A stretch of 64,000 nucleotides of DNA from Roseovarius halotolerans (GTDB taxonomy: Bacteria; Pseudomonadota; Alphaproteobacteria; Rhodobacterales; Rhodobacteraceae). The DNA lies in assembly GCF_900172255.1 (NCBI RefSeq), contig NZ_FWFU01000003.1, forward strand, positions 434,001-498,000, written 5' to 3'. The position numbers and the translations under genes were made by a program. Every line of letters starts with the position of its first letter. The first letter of the stretch is position 1. Shown here one piece after another: positions 25,190 to 33,793 of this stretch. The notes beneath the pieces were generated by a model, which worked only from the letters and a program-made list of their open reading frames with translations, did not search any database and was not told where the DNA came from.

Positions 25190-27565
25190 CTACATCACCG
25201 GCGCGCCCTTGCCGCTGGTCAACGCACCGATCGCATGGGCAATGGCCTGACGGTCGATCCGGTAGTGACGCGCCAGATCGCCGATGGTGCCGGTCTGGCC
25301 GAAATGCTCGACCCCAAGCGGAATCACCCGGTGCCCCGCCACCGCGCCCAGCCATGCCAGCGTCGCCGGATGACCGTCGATCACCGTGACGATGGTGCAA
25401 TGCCCCGGCAAATCGCCCAGCAATTGCTCCACATGACTTTGCGCGGCCCCATTGCCCCGTGCGCGCTCGCGCTGCGCCGCACACCAGCCTGCGTTCAGGC
25501 GGTCCGCCGATGTGACCGCCAGCACCCCCACGTCGCGGCGATGCTCGCCCATCATGCCCGCTGCCGCGATGGCCTCGTCGGCAACGGCCCCCTGATAGGC
25601 GATCACCACCGATGCATTCGGCCCCGGCTTGCGCAGCCAATAACCGCCGTCGATGGCGCCCTGCCGGAACGCATCGTCCACCCGCTTGCCCGGCTGCTCA
25701 AGCGGCTTCGTGCTCAGTCTCAGGTAGACCGATCCGCCGGTCTCGTCGCGCAGCCAGGTGCGCTCGTCGGGCGCGCCCTCGCCATCGCGTTGCAGATAAT
25801 CGAATGCCCATTCCATGATGACCGCCAGCTCATCTGCGAATGCCGGCTCGAACGCCGCCAGCCCGTCCTGGCTCATCCCGATCAGCGGCGTGCCAATGGA
25901 TTGATGCGCGCCACCCTCAGGCGCCAAGGTCACGCCCGAAGGCGTGCCCACGATCATGAAACGCGCATCCTGGTAACAGGCGTAATTGAGCGCATCGAGC
26001 CCCCGCGCCACGAACGGATCGTAGACCGTGCCGATGGGTATGACCCGCCTGCCCCACAGACTATGCGACAGCCCCGCCGCCCCAAGCAGCAGGAAAAGGT
26101 TCATCTCGGCGATACCAAGTTCCAGATGCTGCCCTTCGGGCGCAAAGTTCCATTTCGCCGTCGAAGGGATGCGATGCTCGATAAAGGCGTCGGGCATCGC
26201 CTGCTTGGCGAACAGCTTGCGGCGATTGACCCAGGGACCAAGCCCCGTGGTCCCGGTCACATCCGGCGAGGTGGTCATGATCCGCGCGGCCAGCGGGCTC
26301 TCTCCCCGTGCCAGCGTGTCGAGGATCTTGCCAAATGCCATCTGGGTCGAAATCTCGCGCTCCGGCGCCATCTCGATGCCCGGCACATCAAGGCGGGCAT
26401 CGCCAAGACGCCGCGTCCCTTGCGCAAAGAACGGCACCTCCGACAGGAAGTCCCTCAAGCCCTCGACATCTTCGACCGTGGCCATCGGCTCCCATTCCTG
26501 CCCCTCGGGCACCCCCATATGCGCCTGCCATTCGGCCATCTGCGCCTTGGTCATCAGCCCGCCGTGATTGTCCTTGTGACCGGCGATCGGCGTGCCCCAG
26601 CCCTTGATCGTATATGCCAGGAAACAGGTGGGCCGGTCGTGGTCGATGGCGTCGAAAGCCTGCGTCATGGTCTCGACGCAATTGCCGCCGAGGTTCTCCA
26701 TCAGCGCCGCCAGTTCGGCGTCATCGCGCCGCTCGATCAAAGCCGTCACATCGCCCTGATCGCCAAGGTCATCCATCAGCCGCTTGCGCCAGACCGCACC
26801 ACCCATATAGGTCAGCGCCGCATATTGCGCATTCGGACAGCTGTCGATCCAGTCCCGCAGGGCCGCGCCGCCCGGTTCCTCGAAGGCGGCCCGCTGAAGC
26901 GCGCCATGCTTGATCCGCACGACATCCCAGCCGAACGCGTCGAAGATCTTCTCGACCCGCCCGAACAGCCCTTCGCGCACGATCCCGTCCAGCGACTGGC
27001 GGTTGTAATCGATGATCCACCAGGTATTGCGCAGATCGTTCTTCCAGCCCTCCTGCAACACCTCATAGATATTGCCCTCGTCAAGCTCGGCATCGCCCAC
27101 CAGCGCCACCATCCGTCCTTTGCGGATATCGCCCCATGCCTTTGCCGCGATGAAATCCTGCACCAGCGCCGCCAGCGCCGTGATCCCGACCCCAAGCCCC
27201 ACCGAGCCGGTCGAGAAATCCACATCGTCGATATCCTTGGTCCGGCTCGGATAGCTCTGCGCACCGCCAAAACCCCGAAACGCCTCGATCTTCTCGCGGG
27301 TCTGGTTCCCCATCAGGTATTGCATCGCGTGAAACACCGGCGCGGCATGGGGCTTGACGGCAACCCGGTCCTCGGGCCGCAACGCCGAGAAATAAAGCGC
27401 CGTCATGATCGACACCATCGACGCCGACGAGGCCTGATGCCCGCCCACCTTGATCCCGTCCTGCTTGGGACGGATATGGTTGGCATTGTGAACCATCCAG
27501 TGCGAGAGCCACAGCAGCCGCTGCTCGACGGTCTTGAGATGGGCGGTGGATCGGTCAGTCGGCAT
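25190..27565 (-). CDS. Homodimeric 2-oxoacid dehydrogenase E1 (AceE/MdeB-like)
   Basis: A 791-residue ThDP enzyme of the homodimeric (AceE-type) pyruvate dehydrogenase E1 family. It would decarboxylate a 2-oxoacid and pass the acyl group to a lipoyl E2. The transketolase-type ThDP motif is VALVGDAELDEGNIYEVLQE, and PVFHAMQYLMG and LGIAEMNLFLLLGAAGLSHS are family segments. It is ~100 residues shorter than E. coli AceE and resembles the MdeB-type E1 that acts on 2-oxobutanoate in Pseudomonas. No E2/E3 genes are adjacent, so it must use partners elsewhere. It sits 80 bp downstream of acdS, whose product is 2-oxobutanoate, which suggests that substrate. The ATG at 27565 follows GGAGG by four bases. 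Confidence 0.88.
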   Translation of the reverse strand: MPTDRSTAHLKTVEQRLLWLSHWMVHNANHIRPKQDGIKVGGHQASSASMVSIMTALYFSALRPEDRVAVKPHAAPVFHAMQYLMGNQTREKIEAFRGFGGAQSYPSRTKDIDDVDFSTGSVGLGVGITALAALVQDFIAAKAWGDIRKGRMVALVGDAELDEGNIYEVLQEGWKNDLRNTWWIIDYNRQSLDGIVREGLFGRVEKIFDAFGWDVVRIKHGALQRAAFEEPGGAALRDWIDSCPNAQYAALTYMGGAVWRKRLMDDLGDQGDVTALIERRDDAELAALMENLGGNCVETMTQAFDAIDHDRPTCFLAYTIKGWGTPIAGHKDNHGGLMTKAQMAEWQAHMGVPEGQEWEPMATVEDVEGLRDFLSEVPFFAQGTRRLGDARLDVPGIEMAPEREISTQMAFGKILDTLARGESPLAARIMTTSPDVTGTTGLGPWVNRRKLFAKQAMPDAFIEHRIPSTAKWNFAPEGQHLELGIAEMNLFLLLGAAGLSHSLWGRRVIPIGTVYDPFVARGLDALNYACYQDARFMIVGTPSGVTLAPEGGAHQSIGTPLIGMSQDGLAAFEPAFADELAVIMEWAFDYLQRDGEGAPDERTWLRDETGGSVYLRLSTKPLEQPGKRVDDAFRQGAIDGGYWLRKPGPNASVVIAYQGAVADEAIAAAGMMGEHRRDVGVLAVTSADRLNAGWCAAQRERARGNGAAQSHVEQLLGDLPGHCTIVTVIDGHPATLAWLGAVAGHRVIPLGVEHFGQTGTIGDLARHYRIDRQAIAHAIGALTSGKGAPVM

Positions 27566-27645
27566 GGAACCTCCGGGTTTCATGGTCGCGTTGCGGAAAT
27601 GGAGCGCACGCTGCCGCGCGGTGCGCCCCGTTGAGGTGAAAGGGT

Positions 27646-28665
27646 TCAGCCGTCCTTGTAGTAGTAGCCGTAACCGTTCAGCGCGGGCGCCCCGCCAAGA
27701 TGGGCGTAAAGCACGCGCGACCCTTCGGGAAAGAAGCCCTTTCTCGTAAGATCGATCAACCCCTGCATGGATTTCCCTTCATAAACCGGGTCCGTCATCA
27801 TCGCCTCGGTGCGCGCCGCCAGACGGATCGCGTCATTGGTGGCCTCCGAGGGCACACCATAGGCGGGATGCGCGTAATCGGGATTGATGACGATCTCATC
27901 CTCGCGGACCGCCCGCCCCAGGCCCACCAGTTCGGCGGTATTGTCGACGATCCCGCGCACCTGCGCGCGGGTCTGCTCCAGCGTGTAGGATGCGTCGATC
28001 CCGATCACCCGGTCGGCCCGGTCCTGCGCGGCGAAACCCACAATCATCCCGCCCTGCGTCGATCCGGTGACCACGCAGACCACGATATAATCGAAGGTAT
28101 AGCCCAGTTCGGCCTCCTGCGCCGCCACTTCTTCGGCAAAACCGACATAGCCAAGCGCGCCGTATTTATGCACCGATGCACCCGCCGGGATCGGATAGGG
28201 CTTGCCGCCCGCATCCTTCACCGACTGAATCGCATCCTCCCAGCTCTTGCGGATGCCGATATCAAATCCTTCTTCCACAAGCCTTGAATCCGCGCCCATC
28301 AGCCGGGTCATCATGATATTGCCCACCCGGTCATAGACCGCATCGTAATGGGGCACCCATTTTTCCTGGATCACCACGCATTTCATGCCCAGCTTCGCCG
28401 CGGTCGCCGCCACCATCCGTGTGTGGTTCGACTGCACGCCACCGATCGAGACCAGCGTATCGGCCCCGCTCGCGATGGCATCGGGCACGATATACTCCAG
28501 CTTGCGCAGCTTGTTGCCACCCATCGCAAGGCCGGAATTGCAGTCATCCCTCTTGGCATGGATCTCGACCTTGCCGCCCAGCGCCTCCGACAGGCGCGGC
28601 AGGTATTCGATCGGCGTCGGGCCGAATGTCAGCGGATAGCGTTCAAATTTCTCGAGAAGCGACAT
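27646..28665 (-). CDS. acdS: 1-aminocyclopropane-1-carboxylate deaminase
   Basis: PLP enzyme that opens the cyclopropane ring of ACC to give 2-oxobutanoate and ammonia, 339 residues. The PLP lysine is Lys52 ([14 protein letters not shown]). The specificity glutamate lies in [12 protein letters not shown] and the leucine in [11 protein letters not shown], the pair that separates ACC deaminase from D-cysteine desulfhydrase. I chose the ATG at 28665 because AGGAGA precedes it by six bases. A divergent Lrp-type regulator gene matches the known acdS-acdR arrangement. Plant-associated bacteria use this enzyme to lower ethylene; here it may serve algal association or nitrogen gain. Confidence 0.92.
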   Translation of the reverse strand: MSLLEKFERYPLTFGPTPIEYLPRLSEALGGKVEIHAKRDDCNSGLAMGGNKLRKLEYIVPDAIASGADTLVSIGGVQSNHTRMVAATAAKLGMKCVVIQEKWVPHYDAVYDRVGNIMMTRLMGADSRLVEEGFDIGIRKSWEDAIQSVKDAGGKPYPIPAGASVHKYGALGYVGFAEEVAAQEAELGYTFDYIVVCVVTGSTQGGMIVGFAAQDRADRVIGIDASYTLEQTRAQVRGIVDNTAELVGLGRAVREDEIVINPDYAHPAYGVPSEATNDAIRLAARTEAMMTDPVYEGKSMQGLIDLTRKGFFPEGSRVLYAHLGGAPALNGYGYYYKDG

Positions 28666-28803
28666 GCTCATTCTCCTGGTTGCATCGCCCGGAATTCTAC
28701 GGCCTGCCACCTGAAAGGTGCTCTCTTATTTGAACGAAATACATCGCTCTAATTGAACCAGATGCATTGCTCTCATGAATCTTCACTCATAAAGTCCAAA
28801 ATC

Positions 28804-29280
28804 ATGAAAGATTCTTCCGCACCCCCTCTCGACCGAATCGATCTCGCCATCCTGCGCCTCCTGCAATCGGACGGACGGCTCAGCAATGCCGAGATCGCCA
28901 AGGCCGCGCATGTCAGCCCCGCCACCTGCCACCGCCGCACCCAGCGCCTGTTTGAAGAGGGCCACGTCACCCGCGTGCGCGCCGAGATCAACCCCGCCTC
29001 CATCGGTCTTGGCGCGCTGGTGCTGGTCGGCGTGGTGCTCGACCGCTCCACCCCGGAAAGCTTCGCCGCCTTCGAGACCGCCGTGACCGAAATGAAGGAA
29101 CTGCTCGATTGCCACCTCGTGGCGGGCGATTTCGACTACCTGCTGAAAATCCGCGTCCGTGACATGTCGGACTTCAACCTGCTTCACGGCAAGATGCTGA
29201 TCGCCCTGCCCGGCGTGCGCCAGATCCGCACCTTCTTCGTCATGAAGGACGTCAAGGAAAACGCCCCCCTGCCGTTCTGA
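28804..29280 (+). CDS. Lrp/AsnC-family transcriptional regulator (AcdR-like)
   Basis: A 158-residue regulator with an N-terminal AsnC-type winged helix-turn-helix (DRIDLAILRLLQSDGRLSNA, VSPATCHRRTQRLFEEG) and a C-terminal RAM ligand-binding domain (LVLVGVVLDRSTPESFAAFE, LLDCHLVAGDFDYLLKIRVR). It is divergent from acdS, the position of the activator AcdR in rhizobia and Pseudomonas, so it probably controls acdS-E1. The 138-bp intergenic region is AT-rich, with several TTGAAC/ATGCAT-like elements, but no single convincing Lrp box was seen. Confidence 0.9.
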   Translation: MKDSSAPPLDRIDLAILRLLQSDGRLSNAEIAKAAHVSPATCHRRTQRLFEEGHVTRVRAEINPASIGLGALVLVGVVLDRSTPESFAAFETAVTEMKELLDCHLVAGDFDYLLKIRVRDMSDFNLLHGKMLIALPGVRQIRTFFVMKDVKENAPLPF

Positions 29281-29294
29281 TCGCGCCCGCGCCT

Positions 29295-29355
29295 TCTTCT
29301 GTTCACAAATATCCCGGGGGAGTCGCGCCGCGCGCGACGGGGGCAGCGCCCCCTC
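29295..29355. repeat. Dispersed intergenic repeat, copy B (likely bidirectional terminator)
   Basis: TTCTTCTGTTCACAAATAT then CCCGGGGGA, followed by hairpins GTCGCGC/GCGCGAC (29322-29338) and GGGGGC-AGC-GCCCCC (29339-29353). It fills the gap between the convergent Lrp-type regulator and uvrD genes. Confidence 0.75.
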
Positions 29356-29357
29356 TT

Positions 29358-31748
29358 TCAGAACGGCACGTCATCCGTGCCGGTCACGAAACGCGCGACC
29401 ACCTTCTTCACCCCCGCCTTCTCAAAGGCGATCTCCAGCTTGTCGCCCTCGATCGCGATGATCGCGCCATAACCGAATTTCTGGTGAAAGACGCGCTCGC
29501 CCACCACATGCTTACTGACCGCCTGCGCGTCGATCACCGCCGCGCCGCGTGTCTGCCCGCCCGGACGCGACGACATGCGCGCCTCCCGCAGGCGCCGCCA
29601 GCCGGGCGAATTATACACATTCGCCTCCGCGGCCCGCGCCTCCAGCCCGCTTTCCTCGTGCATCGACGCCGCTGCGCCGTAACCCCCGCCATAAAGCCCC
29701 GGCGGGGTCAGCACCTCGACATGCGCCTCGGGCAATTCGTCAATGAACCGCGACGGCCTCTGGCTTTGCCACTGGCCGAACACCCGCCGGTTCCCCGCGA
29801 AGGAGATCGTGCAGACCTCCTCGGCGCGGGTGATGCCCACATAGGCCAGCCGCCGTTCCTCCTCAACGCCATTCTCAGGGGGTGCGTCAAGCGTGCGCTG
29901 CGACGGGAAAAGCCCTTCCTCCCAGCCGGGCAGGAACACGACCGGAAATTCCAGCCCCTTGGCGGCATGCAACGTCATGATGCTGACTTTCTCGGCCTGC
30001 TCCTCGCTCTCGTTCTCCATGATCAGGCTGACATGCTCGAGGAACCCCGCAAGGTTCTCGAACTGCTCGAGTGCCTTCACTAACTCCTTGAGGTTCTCTA
30101 AACGACCCTCAGCTTCATGATCTTTTGGTTGGCGCGACTCATCCGGGTCGTCTGGGTCTTCTTTTGGCTTTAGCCACATTTCAGTGTAGCCGCTCTCGTC
30201 CAAGATAATCTCAGCTATGTCTCTAGGACTCGGCTCGCCCGCGCCCGCCATCCGGCCCCAGCGCGACAGGTCCATGACCAGCTTGCCCAGCGCCTGCGCG
30301 CCCTTGCCCTTGATCGCGCCCTGCTCGACCGCCATCGCGGCCCCATCCAGAAGCGGCACGCCGTTCTCGCGCGCGATCCGCTGGATGGTCTGAACCGCCT
30401 TCTCGCCCAGCCCGCGCTTGGGCGTGTTCACGACCCGCTCGAAGGCCAGATCGTCCGACGGGCTGATCACCAGCCGGAAATAGGCCATCGCGTCGCGGAT
30501 CTCCATCCGCTCATAGAACCGCGGCCCGCCGATCACCCGATAGGGCAGCCCGATGGTCAGGAACCGGTCCTCGAAGGCCCGCATCTGGTGGCTCGCGCGC
30601 ACAAGGATCGCCATGTCATCCAGCGAAAAGGGCCGCAGCCCGCGCGTGCCGCGCTGCATCGCCTCGATCTCGTCGCCGATCCAGCGCGCCTCTTCCTCGC
30701 CGTCCCAATGGCCGATCAGCCGCACCTTCTCGCCCGCCTCGGTCTCGGTCCAGAGCTCCTTGCCCAGCCGCCCCTTGTTGGCCGCGATCACGCCCCCCGC
30801 CGCGCCCAGGATATGCGGCGTCGAGCGGTAATTCTGCTCCAGCCGGACCACCTTGGCGCCGGGAAAATCCTTTTCAAACCGCAGGATATTGCCCACCTCG
30901 GCACCCCGCCAGCCATAGATCGACTGGTCGTCATCCCCGACGCAGCAGATATTGCTGTGCCCGCCCGCCAACAGCCGCAGCCACAGGTATTGGGCGACAT
31001 TGGTATCCTGGTACTCGTCCACAAGGATATAGCGGAAACGGTGTCGATACTGCTCCAGAACATCGGGATGGGTCTGAAAGATCGTCACCACATGCAACAG
31101 CAGATCGCCGAAATCGACGGCGTTCAGCTCGCAAAGCCGGGTCTGGTATTGGCGATAAAGCGCTACACCCTTGCCGTCATAGGCGCTCGCCTCGCTGACC
31201 GGCACATTATCCGGCGTCCAGGCGCGGTTCTTCCACTGGTCGATCACCCCCGCCAGCGCCCGCGCAGGCCATCGCTTGTCGTCGATCCCCGCCGCCCGCA
31301 CCAATTGCTTGAGCAGCCTGATCTGATCGTCGGTATCCAGAATGGTGAAATTCGACCTCAGCCCCACCAGCTCCTGATGTCGGCGCAGGATTTTCACACA
31401 GATCGAATGGAAGGTGCCCATCCAAGGCATCCCCTCCACCGCCTCGCCCAGTGTCCGGCCGACGCGGCTCTTCATCTCGCGCGCGGCCTTGTTGGTAAAG
31501 GTCACTGCCAAAATTTCATGCGGGCGCGCCTTGCCGGTGTTGAGCAGATGCACGATCCGCGTGGTCAGCGCCTTGGTCTTGCCCGTGCCGGCCCCCGCCA
31601 GCATCAGCACCGGACCATCGAGCGCCTCGACCGCCTCGCGCTGTGCAGGGTTCAAATCATCAAGATATGGTGCCGTCGGCCGCGCCGCCATCGCGCGCGC
31701 CGACAGAGAGCCCGCCGCGGGGGCTTCGGATTCGTCGAAACTGCTCAT
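29358..31748 (-). CDS. uvrD: UvrD/PcrA-type ATP-dependent DNA helicase
   Basis: SF1A 3'-5' helicase of nucleotide-excision and mismatch repair, 796 residues. Motifs in order: LNPAQREAVEALDGPVLMLA, AGAGTGKT (I), VTFTNKAAREMK (Ia), LVDEYQDTN (II), GDDDQSIYGWRGA (III), QNYRST (IV), VSIMTLHAAKGLEFPVVFLP (V) and EEERRLAYVGITRA (VI). The C-terminal Tudor-like domain (VFHQKFGYGAIIAIEGDKLE) matches PcrA. The start is the ATG at 31748. A ~165-bp patch at 30064-30236 is unusual: it uses codons (ATA, AGA, CTA, TTA, CCA) rare in the rest of the gene. Confidence 0.96.
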   Translation of the reverse strand: MSSFDESEAPAAGSLSARAMAARPTAPYLDDLNPAQREAVEALDGPVLMLAGAGTGKTKALTTRIVHLLNTGKARPHEILAVTFTNKAAREMKSRVGRTLGEAVEGMPWMGTFHSICVKILRRHQELVGLRSNFTILDTDDQIRLLKQLVRAAGIDDKRWPARALAGVIDQWKNRAWTPDNVPVSEASAYDGKGVALYRQYQTRLCELNAVDFGDLLLHVVTIFQTHPDVLEQYRHRFRYILVDEYQDTNVAQYLWLRLLAGGHSNICCVGDDDQSIYGWRGAEVGNILRFEKDFPGAKVVRLEQNYRSTPHILGAAGGVIAANKGRLGKELWTETEAGEKVRLIGHWDGEEEARWIGDEIEAMQRGTRGLRPFSLDDMAILVRASHQMRAFEDRFLTIGLPYRVIGGPRFYERMEIRDAMAYFRLVISPSDDLAFERVVNTPKRGLGEKAVQTIQRIARENGVPLLDGAAMAVEQGAIKGKGAQALGKLVMDLSRWGRMAGAGEPSPRDIAEIILDESGYTEMWLKPKEDPDDPDESRQPKDHEAEGRLENLKELVKALEQFENLAGFLEHVSLIMENESEEQAEKVSIMTLHAAKGLEFPVVFLPGWEEGLFPSQRTLDAPPENGVEEERRLAYVGITRAEEVCTISFAGNRRVFGQWQSQRPSRFIDELPEAHVEVLTPPGLYGGGYGAAASMHEESGLEARAAEANVYNSPGWRRLREARMSSRPGGQTRGAAVIDAQAVSKHVVGERVFHQKFGYGAIIAIEGDKLEIAFEKAGVKKVVARFVTGTDDVPF

Positions 31749-31834
31749 GCGCGCCAGACTAGCGCGGCGCGCAGCCAAGTTAAAGGGAATGTTCGGGGAT
31801 TGTTCCCGCCCTTTTCACGCCCGCCATCCACCCG

Positions 31835-32302
31835 TCAGGATCCCGGCTCGGCGTCTGTGCGCAGCGCCCCCAGGTCGCAAAGCGATGTGGCGGGCCAATG
31901 CGCGGGCAGGTCGTCCTGCTTGCCCTGCCCGTAGCCCTCGCGCAGCGCGCGGGTGCGCGCCCAGCGCATGATGAAATCCTCATGGCACCGCGCATAGGTC
32001 ACGCCCGCGGCGGGTGCCACATGGCGCATCTCATACTCGAAACGCCCCTCGAAACCGTCCCGGTCGATCAGGATCACCGCAGGTGTCTTGCCGGTCAGAT
32101 GTGCAAAGAACAGCGCCTGGTGCACGCTGTCGCGCGACGACGCCTTGCCGTCCAGCCCGATCTCGATGACATGGGTTTCCGTCTCGCAATCCACCCGCAC
32201 ATGGCGCGACATGCCGTTCACGTCGAAATACTGCCGGGTTTCCTGCTCGGATCCGGCCAGAAAGGCGCATAACAGGGCCGCAAGCTCGACTTCTCCCGCC
32301 AT
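31835..32302 (-). CDS. Uncharacterised cytosolic protein, possible PD-(D/E)XK-like fold
   Basis: A 155-residue protein without signal or membrane segments. The middle reads RVDCETETHVIEIGLDGK, then SVHQALFFAHLTGKTPAVIL. An Asp, a following beta strand with Glu and a Lys, then a helix with Gln resemble PD-(D/E)XK nuclease cores, but Glu and Lys are separated by five residues rather than one. I therefore do not call it a nuclease. It lies alone between uvrD and the oxidase gene. GTTAAC elements including a CtrA-like box sit just upstream of its start. Confidence 0.65.
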   Translation of the reverse strand: MAGEVELAALLCAFLAGSEQETRQYFDVNGMSRHVRVDCETETHVIEIGLDGKASSRDSVHQALFFAHLTGKTPAVILIDRDGFEGRFEYEMRHVAPAAGVTYARCHEDFIMRWARTRALREGYGQGKQDDLPAHWPATSLCDLGALRTDAEPGS

Positions 32303-32315
32303 CTGCGCCTCTTTT

Positions 32316-32342
32316 GTTAACGAAGGTTAACAAAACGTTAAC
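32316..32342 (-). promoter_or_regulatory. Three phased GTTAAC elements with a CtrA-type box
   Basis: GTTAAC occurs at 32316, 32326 and 32337, spaced 10 and 11 bp. The last two form TTAA-N7-TTAAC (32327-32342), the full CtrA consensus. They lie 14-40 bp upstream of the 155-residue gene and ~110 bp upstream of the oxidase gene on the other strand. Confidence 0.5.
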
Positions 32343-32426
32343 AGAAGCCCGCCCTCGCAGCAAACCGGACCGCCGGACAGGAAACCCCTGCCCGCAGGGG
32401 CCGTTCCAAGCCCTCTGGACAATGCC

Positions 32427-32442
32427 ATGTAAACGCTTACAT
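32427..32442 (+). promoter_or_regulatory. LacI-family operator-like palindrome
   Basis: ATGTAAACGCTTACAT matches the LacI/PurR-family operator consensus (TGTAARCGYTTACA) and ends nine bases before the oxidase start codon. Bound repressor would block translation-proximal transcription. No LacI-type gene is in the window. Confidence 0.6.
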
Positions 32443-32451
32443 TCGCGCGCC

Positions 32452-33600
32452 ATGAACCTGCACGCGACATACCCCGCCCTCTCCGATCTGCGCGCCCGCG
32501 CCTCGCGGCGCATCCCGCGTTTCGTCTGGGAATATCTCGACAGCGCTACCGGCGCCGAATGCACCAAGTCGCGCAACCGCGCCAAGCTCGACGAGGTGCT
32601 GATGATGCCCTCGATCCTGCATGGCGAGGTCACGCCCGACCTTTCCACCACCCTCTTCGGTCAGGCCCTGCCGCTGCCCTTCGGCATCGCGCCCGTGGGC
32701 ATGTCGGGGATGATCTGGCCGGGGGCGGAAAGCCATCTGGCGCGCGCCGCCGCCACGGCGGGCATCCCCTACACGCTCTCCACCGTCGCCACGCGCACCC
32801 CGGCCGACCTCAAGGACGATCTCGGCGATCACGCATGGTTCCAGATGTATCCCCCGCGCGATCCCGACATCCGCACCGACATGCTCAAACGGGCGCGCGA
32901 TGCGGGCTTCGGCGTGCTGGTGCTCACCGTCGACGTGCCCGTGCCCAGCCGCCGCGAACGCCAGGTGCGCTCGGGGCTGACCACGCCGCCCCGGCTGACC
33001 CCGCGCCTGATGGCACAGGTGGCGCGCTGTCCGTCCTGGGCGCTCGGCATCGCACGGCACGGCATGCCCCGGATGCGGCTGATCGACGAATACGCCGGCA
33101 AGACCAGCGGCCTGCCCTCCAACAAGCACGCAGGCTACCTGCTGCGCACCGCGCCCGACTGGGATTACCTGCGCTGGCTGCGCGATGCCTGGGACGGGCC
33201 GATGATCGTCAAGGGCGTGCTCGATCCCGGCGACGCCACCCGTGTCGAGGCCGAAGGCGTCGACGCCATCTGGGTCTCGAACCATGCCGGGCGACAGTTC
33301 GACGCCGCCCCCGCCACCATCGAATCCCTGCCCGCCATCCGCGCCGCAACAGGCCTCCCCATCGTGATCGACGGCGGTTTCGAAACCGGGCTCGACATCC
33401 TGCGCGCCATCGCGCTTGGCGCCGATTTCGTCATGCTCGGGCGCCCCTGGCACTATGCGCTCGGCGCGCTCGGGGCCGATGGCCCGGACCATCTGGCCGA
33501 TATCCTGACCCAGGATCTCATCGCCAATATGGGCCAGTTGGGGTTGTCCTCGCTGGCGGGCGCGCGCGACCGGCTGGTGATCGGCGCGGCGGGCCAGTGA
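32452..33600 (+). CDS. FMN-dependent alpha-hydroxyacid oxidase/dehydrogenase (LldD-like)
   Basis: A 382-residue TIM-barrel flavoenzyme of the L-lactate dehydrogenase / glycolate oxidase / mandelate dehydrogenase family. It oxidises an L-2-hydroxyacid to the 2-oxoacid. The active-site segment is WVSNHAGRQFDAAPATIES (catalytic His, Arg). FMN-phosphate residues lie in IDGGFETGLDILRAIALGAD and FVMLGRPW, and the N-terminus includes PRFVWEYLDSATGAE. It lacks the membrane loop of E. coli LldD-type enzymes as far as can be judged. The start ATG at 32452 lies nine bases after a LacI-type operator, so sugar- or acid-responsive repression is likely. Exact substrate open. Confidence 0.9.
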   Translation: MNLHATYPALSDLRARASRRIPRFVWEYLDSATGAECTKSRNRAKLDEVLMMPSILHGEVTPDLSTTLFGQALPLPFGIAPVGMSGMIWPGAESHLARAAATAGIPYTLSTVATRTPADLKDDLGDHAWFQMYPPRDPDIRTDMLKRARDAGFGVLVLTVDVPVPSRRERQVRSGLTTPPRLTPRLMAQVARCPSWALGIARHGMPRMRLIDEYAGKTSGLPSNKHAGYLLRTAPDWDYLRWLRDAWDGPMIVKGVLDPGDATRVEAEGVDAIWVSNHAGRQFDAAPATIESLPAIRAATGLPIVIDGGFETGLDILRAIALGADFVMLGRPWHYALGALGADGPDHLADILTQDLIANMGQLGLSSLAGARDRLVIGAAGQ

Positions 33601-33793
33601 CCCTCCCGCCCATGCGGCCGCCCCACCCTCCCGAACGGGCAGAAAATGTCGCGAACGGGTGGAAGGCGTCGCAGCGCCATTGCGCAAACCTTTCACAATT
33701 CCTACAAACTGAACCATCCGCGCTGCACCGCAGCAACCCGCATCCGGCGGGCACAAGACAACATGAAAGCGATAGCAAGGGGGGCTGAAGCCC

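Noticed and set aside
24905..27634. A 909-residue open frame on the plus strand.
   Set aside because: Antisense of the E1 dehydrogenase gene and the cobalamin riboswitch region. It has no recognisable domains and an Arg/His/Pro-rich composition typical of a shadow frame.
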